A stretch of 64,000 nt of DNA from Rhodothermales bacterium (GTDB lineage Bacteria > Bacteroidota > Rhodothermia > Rhodothermales > VXPQ01): NCBI GenBank assembly GCA_951812345.1, contig OX638295.1:1646965-1710964 (forward strand), in the 5' to 3' direction. The notes under the pieces are model-generated. The model was not told the DNA's origin, did not search any database, and saw only the letters and a program-made list of their open reading frames with translations. Each line of letters opens with the position of its first letter. Position 1 is the first letter of the stretch. Shown here in pieces: positions 9,854 through 19,505 of this stretch. Both the position numbers and the translations under genes were made by a program.

Positions 9854-11089
9854 ATGACAAAGCTCCTCAAACTCGCCTGGCGCGATATCTGGCGTAACCG
9901 GCGGCGGAGCCTGCTGACGATGGGCGCCATCATCTTTGCGGTGATCATCATTTCGCTCACCAATTCCGTTCAGTACGGCACCTACGACGCCATGGAGGAA
10001 CTCGTCGTGCGGCTCTACACGAGCGATCTTCAGGTCCATCGTACCGGATTTCAGGACGAGCGCACGCTCTCCTACTCGATGGAAGAGAGCGAACAAGACT
10101 GGGCCTCGTACTTCGACGAATACCCCTGGATCGAGGCCGTCAGTAAACGCCTGACCGGCTTCGGTCTGGCCAGCAGCGATTCTTCCAGCGCCGGCGCGCT
10201 GATCGTCGGCATCGAACCGGAGACCGAGGGTTCCGTCAGCAGCTTCGCCAACGCGCCGTTCGAAGGCCGGGCGTTGGTTGCTGAAGATCGGCAGGCGGTG
10301 CTCCTGGGCGCAACGCTGGCGCACAACCTCAACGTGGGCGTGGGCGACTCGGTGGTGGTGCTCACGCAAGGCTATCGCAACGTGATGGGCGCCGACCTTT
10401 ACGCCGTCAAGGGCCTCGTCCGCACGAGCAACCCGGACGTAGACCGGGCCATGATGATCATGCCGCTGGCCGATGCTCAGTACTTGTTTTCGATGGAGGG
10501 GCGGTTTACAGAGGTGGTGATCAGGGGGCACGATTTTCGGGGGGCGGACTCGTATGCAGCGGTGTTGCAGGCGGCCCTGGGCGAAGAGCAGTACGAGGTA
10601 CTGCCGTGGCGAGAGATGATGCCCGAAATACAACAAATGCGCGCCCTCGACGACGCCGGCAACTACATCTTCTATATATTCCTCGTGCTCTTGATCGGCT
10701 TCGAGATTTTCAACACGACGACGATGAGTATGATGGAGCGGGTGCGCGAGTTCGGCGTGATGATGTCCATCGGCATGAAGCCGCGCCAGATCAGCCTGCT
10801 GGTGACGTTGGAGTTGATGCTGAAAGTCGTGCTGGCCCTCGCCATTGGCTTTTTGATCACCTTCGTGGCGGTTTCGATCCTTAAGGACAACCCGATCCCC
10901 GTCACCGGCGAATTGCAGGAACTCTACGAAGAGTGGGGCTTCACGATCGAAGGAATCTCGTTCTCGGCGCGCATTGTGATCTTCTTCTTCCCGATGCTGG
11001 CCGTGACTACCGTGTCTTTACTTTCGATGATCTATCCGATCCTGCGAATGCGGCGTTTTTCGCCCGTACAGGCGTTAAGGACGACATGA
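9854..11089 (+). CDS. ABC transporter permease, FtsX/MacB-LolC type (first of pair)
   Basis: 411 residues: one N-terminal helix (after RNRRRSLLTMG), a large periplasmic domain (about 45-265), then three helices in the C-terminal FtsX domain, including the conserved cytoplasmic loop ERVREFGVMMSIGMKPRQI. It begins 9 bp after the LolA-like gene. It should pair with the second permease and the ATPase downstream to form a mechanotransmission-type ABC complex acting between the inner membrane and periplasm, rather than a classical importer. Confidence 0.92.
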   Translation: MTKLLKLAWRDIWRNRRRSLLTMGAIIFAVIIISLTNSVQYGTYDAMEELVVRLYTSDLQVHRTGFQDERTLSYSMEESEQDWASYFDEYPWIEAVSKRLTGFGLASSDSSSAGALIVGIEPETEGSVSSFANAPFEGRALVAEDRQAVLLGATLAHNLNVGVGDSVVVLTQGYRNVMGADLYAVKGLVRTSNPDVDRAMMIMPLADAQYLFSMEGRFTEVVIRGHDFRGADSYAAVLQAALGEEQYEVLPWREMMPEIQQMRALDDAGNYIFYIFLVLLIGFEIFNTTTMSMMERVREFGVMMSIGMKPRQISLLVTLELMLKVVLALAIGFLITFVAVSILKDNPIPVTGELQELYEEWGFTIEGISFSARIVIFFFPMLAVTTVSLLSMIYPILRMRRFSPVQALRTT

Positions 11090-11092
11090 AAG

Positions 11093-11128
11093 GTCATGGG
11101 TCGTGGAAAAAAACTCATGATCCATGAC
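11093..11128. repeat. Imperfect inverted repeat between the two permease genes
   Basis: GTCATGG at 11093-11099 and CCATGAC at 11122-11128 form the ends of a hairpin whose arms match imperfectly for about 14 positions around an A-rich loop. It is followed by the direct repeat GCGAGC-GAA-GCGAGC just upstream of the next start codon. It could fine-tune expression between the permeases or be a small repeat relic. Confidence 0.45.
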
Positions 11129-11151
11129 TGCGAGCGAAGCGAGCAAAAACC

Positions 11152-12381
11152 ATGAGCATTCTTATAAAAATCGCCTGGCGCAACATCTGGCGTAATCCGC
11201 GCCGATCGTGGGTGTTGATTACCGCGCTGGCCGTGGCCGTTTTTAGCTTTCTCGGCTCGGTGGCCTACATCGACGGTTTTTCGATCCAGATGATCGATTC
11301 GGCGATCAATCTTCAGGGTGGGCACATTCAGGTGTCGGGCAGGGGCTATCACAAGAATCCAACGATTCGAACGTACGTGCCCGACGTGGCGCGTGTCGAG
11401 CGGATCATCGCCGAGAACGACGCCATCCGCTACGCGTTGCAAACAACCACGCCAGGCATGATCAACAGCGCCGAGCAGGCTTCCGGCGTGGTTATCACCG
11501 GCGTCGATCCGGTACGCGAGGTCGAGGTGTCGAGCGTTGCCGAGTCTATCATCGAAGGTTCGTATCTCGCGCCCGAAGGCGAGGCCAACGAAGTAGTCAT
11601 GGGAGCGATGCTGGCCGAGCAGCTAAACGTGCTCCTCGGCGAAAAAGTGGTGTTGATGGCCAACGATCTGGATAACGAAGTCGGCGCCGGGGCCTACCGC
11701 ATCGTTGGGCTGTATCGCACTAACAGTTCGGATTTCGACAAGACAAACGTTTATCTCCATCTAAACCAGGCGCGCAATCTCATCGGCTACACCGCCGAAC
11801 AAGCCTCCACCGTGACGCTGCGCCTCGATCCCGGCCTCGACCCCGTCGAGACGGCGATTCATCTCCAGACAACCCTCGACGCCGCCGATCTGGAGATCCT
11901 CACCTGGCACGAACGCTCGCCGCTGTTGGTGATGATGAATGAGATGATGAACCTGGCGAACATTTTCCTCGTGATCATCCTGTTCACGGCCATCGCCTTC
12001 ACGCTGATCAATTCGTTCATCATGGTCATTTTCGAGCGGATCCGGGAGATCGGGATCATGTCGGCCAATGGGGTGCGGCCCGGCCAAGTCCGTCTCATGT
12101 TGTATCTCGAAGCCGTTTTCATCGTGCTGTTGGGCACAGCTGTGGGCGGGGCGATAGCCGTCGTGCTGATCACGTGGTGGAGCGCCGTCGGGCTCGATCT
12201 TTCGGCGTTTGCCGAAGGGCTGAGTTCCTTCGGCGCAGCGTCGGTGCTTTATCCGTACATCCACTGGGGCCACATTCTCAACGGGTTTGTGATGATTTTT
12301 GTGTTGGTGCTGCTGGCGGTGCTGTACCCCGCCGTCAAGGCCAGCCGATTCGAAACCGTAGACGCAATCAATCATGTCTGA
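11152..12381 (+). CDS. ABC transporter permease, FtsX/MacB-LolC type (second of pair)
   Basis: 409 residues with the same plan as the preceding permease: an N-terminal helix following the RNPRRSWVL segment, an extended periplasmic domain, then three C-terminal helices with the cytoplasmic coupling loop FERIREIGIMSANGVRPGQV. The N-terminal motif WRNIWRNPRRS parallels WRDIWRNRRRS of the first permease, so the two are paralogues likely to form a heterodimer. The 3' end overlaps the ATPase gene by 8 bp, indicating translational coupling. Confidence 0.92.
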   Translation: MSILIKIAWRNIWRNPRRSWVLITALAVAVFSFLGSVAYIDGFSIQMIDSAINLQGGHIQVSGRGYHKNPTIRTYVPDVARVERIIAENDAIRYALQTTTPGMINSAEQASGVVITGVDPVREVEVSSVAESIIEGSYLAPEGEANEVVMGAMLAEQLNVLLGEKVVLMANDLDNEVGAGAYRIVGLYRTNSSDFDKTNVYLHLNQARNLIGYTAEQASTVTLRLDPGLDPVETAIHLQTTLDAADLEILTWHERSPLLVMMNEMMNLANIFLVIILFTAIAFTLINSFIMVIFERIREIGIMSANGVRPGQVRLMLYLEAVFIVLLGTAVGGAIAVVLITWWSAVGLDLSAFAEGLSSFGAASVLYPYIHWGHILNGFVMIFVLVLLAVLYPAVKASRFETVDAINHV

Positions 12382-13138
12382 TCATTCGATAGAATCGCGG
12401 TCTGCCTCATTGGCGACGGATGGGCCGAAACCCATCGACGGGCAGGCGCCGCTCGTCGAGGCCACGCGCCTGGTCAAGATATACCAGGACAAAGAACACG
12501 TGCCGGTCACGGCGCTCAACGAGGTCGATTTCCGGGCGGCGCCAGGCGAGTTTACGGCCATCGCCGGGCCGTCGGGCTCCGGCAAGACGACACTGCTGAA
12601 CCTCATCGGCGGCCTTGACAAACCGACGTCCGGCTCGGTGGTCGTGGCCGGACAAGACCTCGCCGCGATGAGCCGCAATCAATTGGCCACATTCCGGCTG
12701 AACAACCTCGGATTCATCTTCCAGGCCTATAACCTGATTCCGGTGTTGACGGCAGAGGAAAACGCGGAGTTCAACCTGCTCTTGCAAGGGGTGCCGGCGC
12801 ACGAACGACACGAGCAAGTCGTCCGTGAATTCGAAGATCTCGGCATCGACAAAGAGTTGATCCACCGGCGGCCTGCCAAGCTCAGCGGCGGGCAGCAGCA
12901 ACGAGTGGCTATCGCGCGAGCGCTCGTCTCGCGCCCGAAACTCATCCTCGCCGACGAGCCGACGGCCAACCTCGACTCGAAAACCGGCGCGCGCCTGCTC
13001 GACAAAATGCGCAACCTCAACGAACGCACCGGCATCACTTTCTTGTTCTCCACGCACGACCCGATGGTCATGGAACGCGCCCGCCGCCTGGTTATCCTCC
13101 GCGACGGCCAGATTGCCGAGGATGACGTGCGCGGGTGA
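12374..13138 (+). CDS. ABC transporter ATP-binding protein, LolD/MacB type
   Basis: 254-residue cytoplasmic ATPase. Walker A GPSGSGKTT is at residues 65-73, the Q-loop is in GFIFQAYNL, the signature is LSGGQQQRVAIARAL, Walker B is LILADEPTANLD, and the switch His is in FSTHDP. The sequence after the signature is typical of the LolD/MacB group that energises FtsX-like permeases. An N-terminal extension of ~30 residues precedes the ABC core. It overlaps the second permease gene and probably drives both permeases of this cassette. Confidence 0.95.
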   Translation: MSDHSIESRSASLATDGPKPIDGQAPLVEATRLVKIYQDKEHVPVTALNEVDFRAAPGEFTAIAGPSGSGKTTLLNLIGGLDKPTSGSVVVAGQDLAAMSRNQLATFRLNNLGFIFQAYNLIPVLTAEENAEFNLLLQGVPAHERHEQVVREFEDLGIDKELIHRRPAKLSGGQQQRVAIARALVSRPKLILADEPTANLDSKTGARLLDKMRNLNERTGITFLFSTHDPMVMERARRLVILRDGQIAEDDVRG

Positions 13139-13281
13139 TCAGGAGGCGTCCACACGCCCTACCGGTACATCGCCATTTCAATGAAGAAGGGCGGGCCTGC
13201 GCAAGGTTCCAGACCGAACCGGTCGTCGTCGAAGGCCAGGCGGTTGCCTGGCCGTTCGGGTCTGTGCGCCTGTACAAGGTA

Positions 13282-14445
13282 ATGCGCAAACCATGCATCC
13301 TGAAGATGCTTCTTCGTTTCTGCAATATTTTCCTGCTCGCCCTCGGGCTGACGCCAATCCTCGCGTCGGCGCAGACGCCGTCGTTCGAACTTCACGGTTA
13401 CGCCAAAAACCTCGGCATCCGGTCGTCGTCAATCCTGTCGAACGAGCCCTTTGTGCTCGATATCAGCCGGCTGCGCACGCAAGGACTTGTCAGCACCGGC
13501 GAGTGGTTCCACGCCGAAGTCTGGCTCGATACCGAGTTGCTGCTGGGCAACTTTCTCGATACACCCGAATTCGAACTGGGCGAGGCCCTCGAACGGCCTA
13601 CGTTTTTCAATCTCGACTGGAAGATCACCGACGGCAAACGCTATCAGGTGCAGCAGCAACTTTTCCGAGCGTTCGCCACATTCTACGTCGGGCAGACGGA
13701 ACTTACCGTGGGGCGGCAGCGCATCGCCTGGGGCACCGGCTTCGCCTGGAATCCGACGGACATCCTCAACCCGTTCAATCCCGGCGCTATCGAATTGGGC
13801 GAGAAAGCCGGCGTCGATGCAGCGTACGCCAATGTGCCGCTGGGTGCTTTTTCGCGGATCGAGGCAGTGGTGGCGCCGGGACGACGTCGGGAGCAGTCAA
13901 GCATGGCGGTGCGGGCTGGCACCAACTGGCGCGAGTACGACGTGTCGGTCATGGGTGGTAGTTTCCGCAACGACTGGGTCGTCGGCGGCAATTTCGCCGG
14001 GTATCTCGGCAACGCCGGCTTTCGCGGCGAGGCGGCCTATACCTGGAATGACGACGGACGCAACTACCTCCGCGCCATCCTCAACGCTGACTACAACTTC
14101 GCCGGCGGCTACTACGTGCTCGTCGAACTCTACTTCAACGGCCAGGGCAGCCGCGATAAGGGCGACTACGATGTGACGACGTTGCTCACAGGCGAGACGT
14201 TTAACCTGGCGAAGAACTACGCGGCGGCTTCCATCGGCAAATCCATCACACCGCTCCTGGCCGGCGCCCTCTACGGCCTTGTCAACCTCGATGATCAGAG
14301 CGCCCTCGTCGGCCCGGCACTCACGTATTCACTGGCCGAAAACCTGGAACTGACCGCCAGCACCTACTTCTTCATCGGGGCGAACAACACCGAGTTCGGG
14401 GCGCAAGAACACGTCTTTTTCGCCTCGCTGCAATGGTATTTCTGA
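13282..14445 (+). CDS. Predicted outer-membrane beta-barrel protein of the ABC cassette
   Basis: About 387 residues from the ATG at 13282; the frame is open upstream, but the signal peptide begins here (MRKPCILKMLLRF, then a hydrophobic run ending ILASAQ). An alternative start is 13306. The mature protein is rich in alternating aromatic/polar strands and in YFNGQGSRDKGDYD-like loops, and ends HVFFASLQWYF. A C-terminal aromatic residue is a usual barrel-insertion signal. No specific family was recognised. Its place after a LolA-like protein, two permeases and an ATPase suggests an outer-membrane partner of that system. Confidence 0.72.
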   Translation: MRKPCILKMLLRFCNIFLLALGLTPILASAQTPSFELHGYAKNLGIRSSSILSNEPFVLDISRLRTQGLVSTGEWFHAEVWLDTELLLGNFLDTPEFELGEALERPTFFNLDWKITDGKRYQVQQQLFRAFATFYVGQTELTVGRQRIAWGTGFAWNPTDILNPFNPGAIELGEKAGVDAAYANVPLGAFSRIEAVVAPGRRREQSSMAVRAGTNWREYDVSVMGGSFRNDWVVGGNFAGYLGNAGFRGEAAYTWNDDGRNYLRAILNADYNFAGGYYVLVELYFNGQGSRDKGDYDVTTLLTGETFNLAKNYAAASIGKSITPLLAGALYGLVNLDDQSALVGPALTYSLAENLELTASTYFFIGANNTEFGAQEHVFFASLQWYF

Positions 14446-14685
14446 AGGAGGCAGGCTTTGCGGCAAGAGTATTCCCATCACGTCATCGGTTCGCTAATGA
14501 TGCTTGTTTCGTTCCGTTTGGCAGCCAGCCCGTTTGAGAGGACTGTTCCGTGCCGCGCAGCATTTTATCCAGGACTTTACCTCCGCTCCGTGTGCGAACA
14601 GCACCCGGTCTTTCCGAACAATGATTGCGATGCGCCGTGAGATGTACGATCTTGTTGCCCGCACTTTTTGACAACAGCCGGCGCC

Positions 14686-15786
14686 ATGACCAAGCGTATC
14701 GTCGTCAAAATAGGAACGAGCGTGCTTACCGCTGGAACGCGGCGGCTCAACCATGCACGGATGCTTGAAATCGTCCGGCAGTGCTCCGCGCTCCATCAGG
14801 AAGGATACGATCTTATCGTATGTACCTCCGGGGCTATTGCCGCCGGAAGCGAACGGCTCCGTATTACCAGGCAGCCCGACTCGTTGGCCGAAAAGCAAAT
14901 GCTGGCGGCTGTCGGGCAAAGCAGGCTCATGGAAATCTGGGAGCAACTTTTCACGCAGTTCGATATCCATGTCGGCCAGATGCTCCTTACCCGGGCGGAT
15001 GTGGAGGACCGCCACCGATTTCTGAATGCTCGCGATACGTTGCGCACCCTGCTCGAACATCGGATTGTGCCGGTCATCAACGAGAACGATGCCGTAGCTA
15101 CGGCCGAGATCCGGGTAGGAGACAACGATAACCTGTCCGCACTATGCGTCCTGCTTGCCGAGGCTGACCTGCTGATTCTCCTCAGCGATCAGCAGGGCCT
15201 GTTCACTGCAGATCCCCGGACAAATCCGGATGCGGAACTCATTGCGGAAGTGGAAGATATCGACGCCGACCTGCATGCGGCAGCAGGGGAAAGCAAATCC
15301 GGCCTGGGCATCGGCGGCATGAAAACGAAACTGGACGCTGCCGACATGGCTCGCCGCGCCGGGGCACATGTGGTCATTGCAGCGGGCGACGCCCCTGACG
15401 TGATTCTCCGCATTGTGGGAGGGGAGCAGATCGGCACCCGTTTCCCGGCGTTCGATACCCCGGTCGGAAACCGCAAACGGTGGATTCTCGGAGGCGCCGG
15501 CGCATCCGGAACCGTTGTGATCGACAAAGGGGCCGCGACGGCACTGTCCAACGGAGGCGGCAGCCTCCTGCCGGCAGGAATCATTCACGTGCACGGCTCG
15601 TTCGAGCGTGGGGATGTGGTGCGGATTACGGGCCCCGACCAAACGAACCTTGGCCGGGGCGTCGTTCGGTATGACAGTACGGATGTGAGCCGCATCCAGG
15701 GACTACAATCCGATTCCATCCACGAGACACTTGGATACGCATACGGCCCCGTCGTCATCCACCGCGATGATCTGATTCTTATGTAA
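14686..15786 (+). CDS. proB: Glutamate 5-kinase
   Basis: 366 residues from the ATG at 14686; an in-frame TTG at 14668 is an alternative. It catalyses ATP-dependent phosphorylation of glutamate, the first step of proline synthesis. The amino-acid-kinase domain shows [10 protein letters not shown] at the N-terminus, INENDAVAT with [23 protein letters not shown] in two parts of the active site, and [14 protein letters not shown]-terminal PUA domain (about 275-366) is present, as in full-length ProB. The next gene is proA, giving the standard proBA order with an 83-bp gap. Confidence 0.96.
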   Translation: MTKRIVVKIGTSVLTAGTRRLNHARMLEIVRQCSALHQEGYDLIVCTSGAIAAGSERLRITRQPDSLAEKQMLAAVGQSRLMEIWEQLFTQFDIHVGQMLLTRADVEDRHRFLNARDTLRTLLEHRIVPVINENDAVATAEIRVGDNDNLSALCVLLAEADLLILLSDQQGLFTADPRTNPDAELIAEVEDIDADLHAAAGESKSGLGIGGMKTKLDAADMARRAGAHVVIAAGDAPDVILRIVGGEQIGTRFPAFDTPVGNRKRWILGGAGASGTVVIDKGAATALSNGGGSLLPAGIIHVHGSFERGDVVRITGPDQTNLGRGVVRYDSTDVSRIQGLQSDSIHETLGYAYGPVVIHRDDLILM

Positions 15787-15806
15787 AGGATACTCTGATC
15801 AAAACC
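15787..15806. repeat. Solo terminus of the MITE-like family after proB
   Basis: AGGATACTCTGATCAAAACC starts on the base after the proB stop codon. It matches one end of the elements at 34456 and 39857 (GGATACTCTGACCAAAACCGC) but no second terminus follows. Confidence 0.6.
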
Positions 15807-15869
15807 ACCTGCGGCCGGCAGCAGGCCCGTGCGTACCCGGGCATACACCCAACATTCCATAACACCTTC

Positions 15870-17147
15870 ATGCTTGTCGAAGAAATGATCTCCGTGCACA
15901 AAATGGGAGAAAAGGCGAAGGCTGCGAGCCGTTCGCTGGCCACGTTGGGCACAGAGGCAAAAAACGCGGCGCTGGCCGCCATCGCGGACGAACTGGAAAG
16001 CGCCTCCGCTACAATTCTCCAGGAAAATGCACTGGATATACAAGACGGGCGGGAGGCCGGGTTGTCCGAGGCTATTCTCGACCGTCTGCTCCTCGATGAA
16101 AAACGGCTCGGCGATCTGGCAAGCGATGTCCGTTCCGTGATCGACCTGCCGGACCCTGTCGGCGTCGAATTCGAAAGCCGCGTGCTCCCGAACGGAATGC
16201 GACTCGTCAAACGCCGGATACCCCTCGGCGTGGTGGGCGTGATCTATGAAGCCCGTCCGAACGTAACCATCGACATTGCATCTCTGTGCCTGAAAACAAG
16301 CAATGCCGTGATCCTTCGCGGAGGCAAGGAAACCCTGCGAAGCAATCTTGCCCTTGTCGCAGCCATCCGGAAGGCGCTGGAAAAAACAGGAATACCCCCT
16401 GACGCCGTGCAATACATTGGCGATCCCGACCGGGCCCTTGTTGAAGAATTGCTGCGCCTGGACGCCCACGTCGATATGATCATTCCCCGCGGCGGCGCCG
16501 GGTTGCACAGGCTATGCCTGGAAAAAAGCACCATACCGGTCATTACGGGGGGGATGGGGGTGTGTCACATTTTTGTAGACGACTCGGCCGACCTCGAGAG
16601 GGCGGAGGCCATCGTGGAAAATGCAAAGGTGCAGCGCCCGAGCGTATGTAACGCACTCGACACACTCCTCATACACAGGAAAGTAGCCAATACCTTTTTA
16701 CCGCCTCTGGCGAAGCGTCTCCACGCACAGGGCGTAACGTTTCATGCAGAGCCGGAAGCGCTGAGCATTCTCGAACAGACAGGGGGCATTGCGTGCCAGG
16801 CCGCCCAACCCGGCGATTTCGATCAGGAATGGATGGCGCTGATACTGAACGTCCGCATCGTGGACAGCCTGGACGACGCCATCAAGCACATACAGAACCA
16901 CGGGACGGCCCACTCGGACAGCATCCTGACCAACGATTGGGAACGCGCAAACACGTTCATCGACCGCATCGACTCGGCAGCGGTATTCGTGAATGCAAGC
17001 ACGCGATTCTCGGACGGCGGCCAGTTCGGGCTGGGCGCAGAAGTGGCAGTCAGCACGCAAAAACTGCATGCCCGAGGCCCGATGGGACTGGAAGAGCTAA
17101 CGAGCTACAAGTGGATCGGTATCGGGAAAGGGCATATCCGGAATTAA
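15870..17147 (+). CDS. proA: Glutamate-5-semialdehyde dehydrogenase (gamma-glutamyl phosphate reductase)
   Basis: 425 residues. NADPH-dependent reductase converting gamma-glutamyl phosphate to glutamate semialdehyde, the second step of proline synthesis. Family motifs are [17 protein letters not shown], the nucleotide-contact GGKE, and the catalytic Cys260 in [14 protein letters not shown]. The C-terminal segment ending [13 protein letters not shown] is diagnostic of ProA. Length is typical. It ends in a 4-bp convergent overlap with the osmC-like gene. Confidence 0.97.
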   Translation: MLVEEMISVHKMGEKAKAASRSLATLGTEAKNAALAAIADELESASATILQENALDIQDGREAGLSEAILDRLLLDEKRLGDLASDVRSVIDLPDPVGVEFESRVLPNGMRLVKRRIPLGVVGVIYEARPNVTIDIASLCLKTSNAVILRGGKETLRSNLALVAAIRKALEKTGIPPDAVQYIGDPDRALVEELLRLDAHVDMIIPRGGAGLHRLCLEKSTIPVITGGMGVCHIFVDDSADLERAEAIVENAKVQRPSVCNALDTLLIHRKVANTFLPPLAKRLHAQGVTFHAEPEALSILEQTGGIACQAAQPGDFDQEWMALILNVRIVDSLDDAIKHIQNHGTAHSDSILTNDWERANTFIDRIDSAAVFVNASTRFSDGGQFGLGAEVAVSTQKLHARGPMGLEELTSYKWIGIGKGHIRN

Positions 17148-17575
17148 CCCGACTGGAGCGTCGCGGCAAGCGTGATATTTGCCCCCTGAAATAACTGCGA
17201 GACCGGGCAATTGGATTTTACTCCATTGGCCAGTTCCTGAAAAGTCGATTCGTCGATGCCTGGTACGTCGGCCTCGATCGTCAGATCGATCTGTGAAATA
17301 GCGATACCTCCTTCCACTTTTATCAGATGGACCCCCGCAACCGTATGTACCCGGTTTGGCGTATATCCTGCTTTCGCCAGTTCGTTTGAAAGCGCCATCG
17401 AGACACATCCTGCGTGGCCTGCGGCAAGGAGTTCTTCCGGATTCGTTCCGGCGCCATCTTCAACACGGGAAGCAAAGGAATACGGTACGTGCTCGTCCAG
17501 AACCGTCACTTTACCTTCTCCATTTATCAAGTCGCCTTGCCAAACGGCTTCGGCTGTACGTACAAGCATGATCAT
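17144..17575 (-). CDS. OsmC-family peroxiredoxin
   Basis: 143 residues. Thiol-dependent peroxidase family acting on organic hydroperoxides in the cytoplasm. The two redox cysteines are visible in [11 protein letters not shown] and [11 protein letters not shown], and the conserved early segment [11 protein letters not shown] is intact. Length and the [15 protein letters not shown] core fit OsmC rather than Ohr, though substrate preference cannot be set from sequence alone. It is a single gene, divergent from pepF across 113 bp. The start is ATG 17575 or, two codons later, 17569. Confidence 0.92.
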   Translation of the reverse strand: MIMLVRTAEAVWQGDLINGEGKVTVLDEHVPYSFASRVEDGAGTNPEELLAAGHAGCVSMALSNELAKAGYTPNRVHTVAGVHLIKVEGGIAISQIDLTIEADVPGIDESTFQELANGVKSNCPVSQLFQGANITLAATLQSG

Positions 17576-17688
17576 CGTGGAATGTTTAATGGAATCACGT
17601 TCGGAATGCGTTACTTAATATACGCACTCTCCTGAACGCATTTCCCGGTAAATTTCAGGAAAACACGTTCGTATAACCCCTTTTCCCA

Positions 17689-19470
17689 ATGCCCGAAAAA
17701 AAGACCGGAGCAGAAACCGTACGCTGGAATCTCGACGACTTGTACCCGTCGGAGGATGTGCTGGAAGCAGATATTGCGCAGGCTTTCTCTGATGCAGAGG
17801 CTTTTGCAACCGCCTGGCGGGGCAGGGTGGCAAGCCTGGCGCCGGGCGAGATGGCCAACGCGCTTGAGCAACTGGAAGATATTCAGGACCGGATGGGGAA
17901 AGCATACACGTATGCCTTTTTACAATGGGCTACAGACACCGGCGACGAGCGGCGGGGAGCATTGCTCCAGCATGTCCGCGAAGCGTATACCCGCACCTTG
18001 CAGCAACTCATCTTTTTCGGGCTCGAATGGGGGAAAACCGATGACGAGCATGCGACGGCCCTGATCGCTTCCGAAGAACTTGCCGGGTATCGCCATTACC
18101 TCGAAGTGGAACGACTGCAGCGGGATTACCTGCTCACGGAGCCGGAGGAAAAGATATTGGCCGAAAAGGCCGTGACGGGGCGGGGGGCCTGGAACCGTTT
18201 CTTCGACGAACTGCTTGGCGCCACCCGTTTCCGAATAAACGGAGAGGAAAAAACCGAGCAGGAAGTGCTGTCCATGTTGCACGAACCGGAGCGCTCCCTG
18301 CGCAAAAAGGCTGCTTTGGCCCTTACGGAGGGACTTGCAACGCATGGCCGCTCGCTTACCTGCGTTTTCAATACGATTCTGGCGGACAAGGCACTGGACG
18401 ACCGGCTTCGTGGCTATGCTACGTGGTTATCCGAGCGGAATCTGTCCAACGAAGTACAGGCTGAAACCGTGGAGGCCCTGATCGAGGCGGTAACCTCAAA
18501 GTATGGCCTCGCAGCCCGTTTTTATCGCCTGAAACGCGATCTGCTCGGGTACGACGAGTTGTTCGATTACGACCGGTATGCTCCTGTCGGCGAATCCGAT
18601 CGGCAATATACCTGGGAAGAAGCGAGAGAGATCGTGTCCACGGCCTACCGCGCATTTCATCCCCGCATGGGGGCCATCGCAGATCTTTTCTTCGACCGCA
18701 ACTGGATCGACGCCCCGCCGGCTCCAGGCAAGCGGGGAGGCGCCTTCAGCCACGGCGCCGTCCCGAGTGCTCATCCGTACATTCTCCTGAACTTTGCGGG
18801 CAGATCACGCGATGTGCAGACGCTGGCGCACGAACTTGGCCATGGCGTCCACCAGTATCTGGCAAGGAAGCAAGGAGTCTTGCAAGCGGATACGCCGCTG
18901 ACCACTGCCGAGACGGCTTCGGTCTTCGGCGAGATGATCGTATTCCGGGGAATGCTGGCGCAGGAGCAAAACCCCGCCAATCGGCTCGCCATGCTCGTCG
19001 GTAAAATCGACGATACGGTCGCCACCGTATTCCGGCAAGTTGCTATGAACCGGTTCGAGCATGCAATGCATACGGAGCGCCGTGAACGCGGGGAACTCAG
19101 CGCCGATCGATTTGCCGACCTGTGGATACAAACCCAGGAGGATATGTTCGAGGGCAGCGTAACGCTGGGGGACCACTACCGGTATTGGTGGAGCTACATC
19201 CCGCACTTCCTTCATACGCCGGGCTATGTGTATGCCTACGCCTTCGGAGAATTGCTCGTGCTTGCGCTGTACGCTCGATATCTCGATGACCCGCAGGATT
19301 TCCCGGATCGGTACCTTGCCCTGCTGGAAGCAGGCGGATCGGACTGGCCGCACGTACTTGCGGGAAGAATGGGCATTGATCTGCAGGACCCCGCTTTGTG
19401 GAACGCCGGACTGGCAGCCATCGAGGATCTGATTACGGAAGCCGAAGGACTGGCTCGAGACCTGTCTTAG
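17689..19470 (+). CDS. pepF: Oligoendopeptidase F (M3 family metallopeptidase)
   Basis: 593 residues, usual length for PepF. A cytoplasmic zinc peptidase that cuts short peptides. The zinc-binding HELGHGVHQ is near residue 383 and the upstream substrate loop GKRGGAFS is present. The C-terminal YWWSYIPHF and FGELLVLALYARY segments are typical. It begins 113 bp from the divergent osmC-like gene and converges with an M24 peptidase, suggesting a small peptide-turnover neighbourhood. Confidence 0.96.
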   Translation: MPEKKTGAETVRWNLDDLYPSEDVLEADIAQAFSDAEAFATAWRGRVASLAPGEMANALEQLEDIQDRMGKAYTYAFLQWATDTGDERRGALLQHVREAYTRTLQQLIFFGLEWGKTDDEHATALIASEELAGYRHYLEVERLQRDYLLTEPEEKILAEKAVTGRGAWNRFFDELLGATRFRINGEEKTEQEVLSMLHEPERSLRKKAALALTEGLATHGRSLTCVFNTILADKALDDRLRGYATWLSERNLSNEVQAETVEALIEAVTSKYGLAARFYRLKRDLLGYDELFDYDRYAPVGESDRQYTWEEAREIVSTAYRAFHPRMGAIADLFFDRNWIDAPPAPGKRGGAFSHGAVPSAHPYILLNFAGRSRDVQTLAHELGHGVHQYLARKQGVLQADTPLTTAETASVFGEMIVFRGMLAQEQNPANRLAMLVGKIDDTVATVFRQVAMNRFEHAMHTERRERGELSADRFADLWIQTQEDMFEGSVTLGDHYRYWWSYIPHFLHTPGYVYAYAFGELLVLALYARYLDDPQDFPDRYLALLEAGGSDWPHVLAGRMGIDLQDPALWNAGLAAIEDLITEAEGLARDLS

Positions 19471-19481
19471 AAAACATACCC

Positions 19482-19497
19482 CTTAATCAGAGCATCC
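19482..19497. repeat. Solo terminus of the MITE-like family after pepF
   Basis: CTTAATCAGAGCATCC lies in the 35-bp gap between convergent genes and matches the right-hand end (ACTTAATCAGAGTATCC) of the full elements with one change. A similar shorter match, TCAGAGCATCC, occurs at 20640-20650. Confidence 0.5.
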
Positions 19498-19505
19498 TTA
19501 ACCTT

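Noticed and set aside
14446-14685. Short frame between the barrel gene and proB
   Set aside because: Sixty codons with no family resemblance; the spacer shows no other feature either.
8970-14690. Island boundary by duplication of the tRNA-Leu 3' end
   Set aside because: No second copy of the tRNA 3' sequence was found after the ABC cassette.
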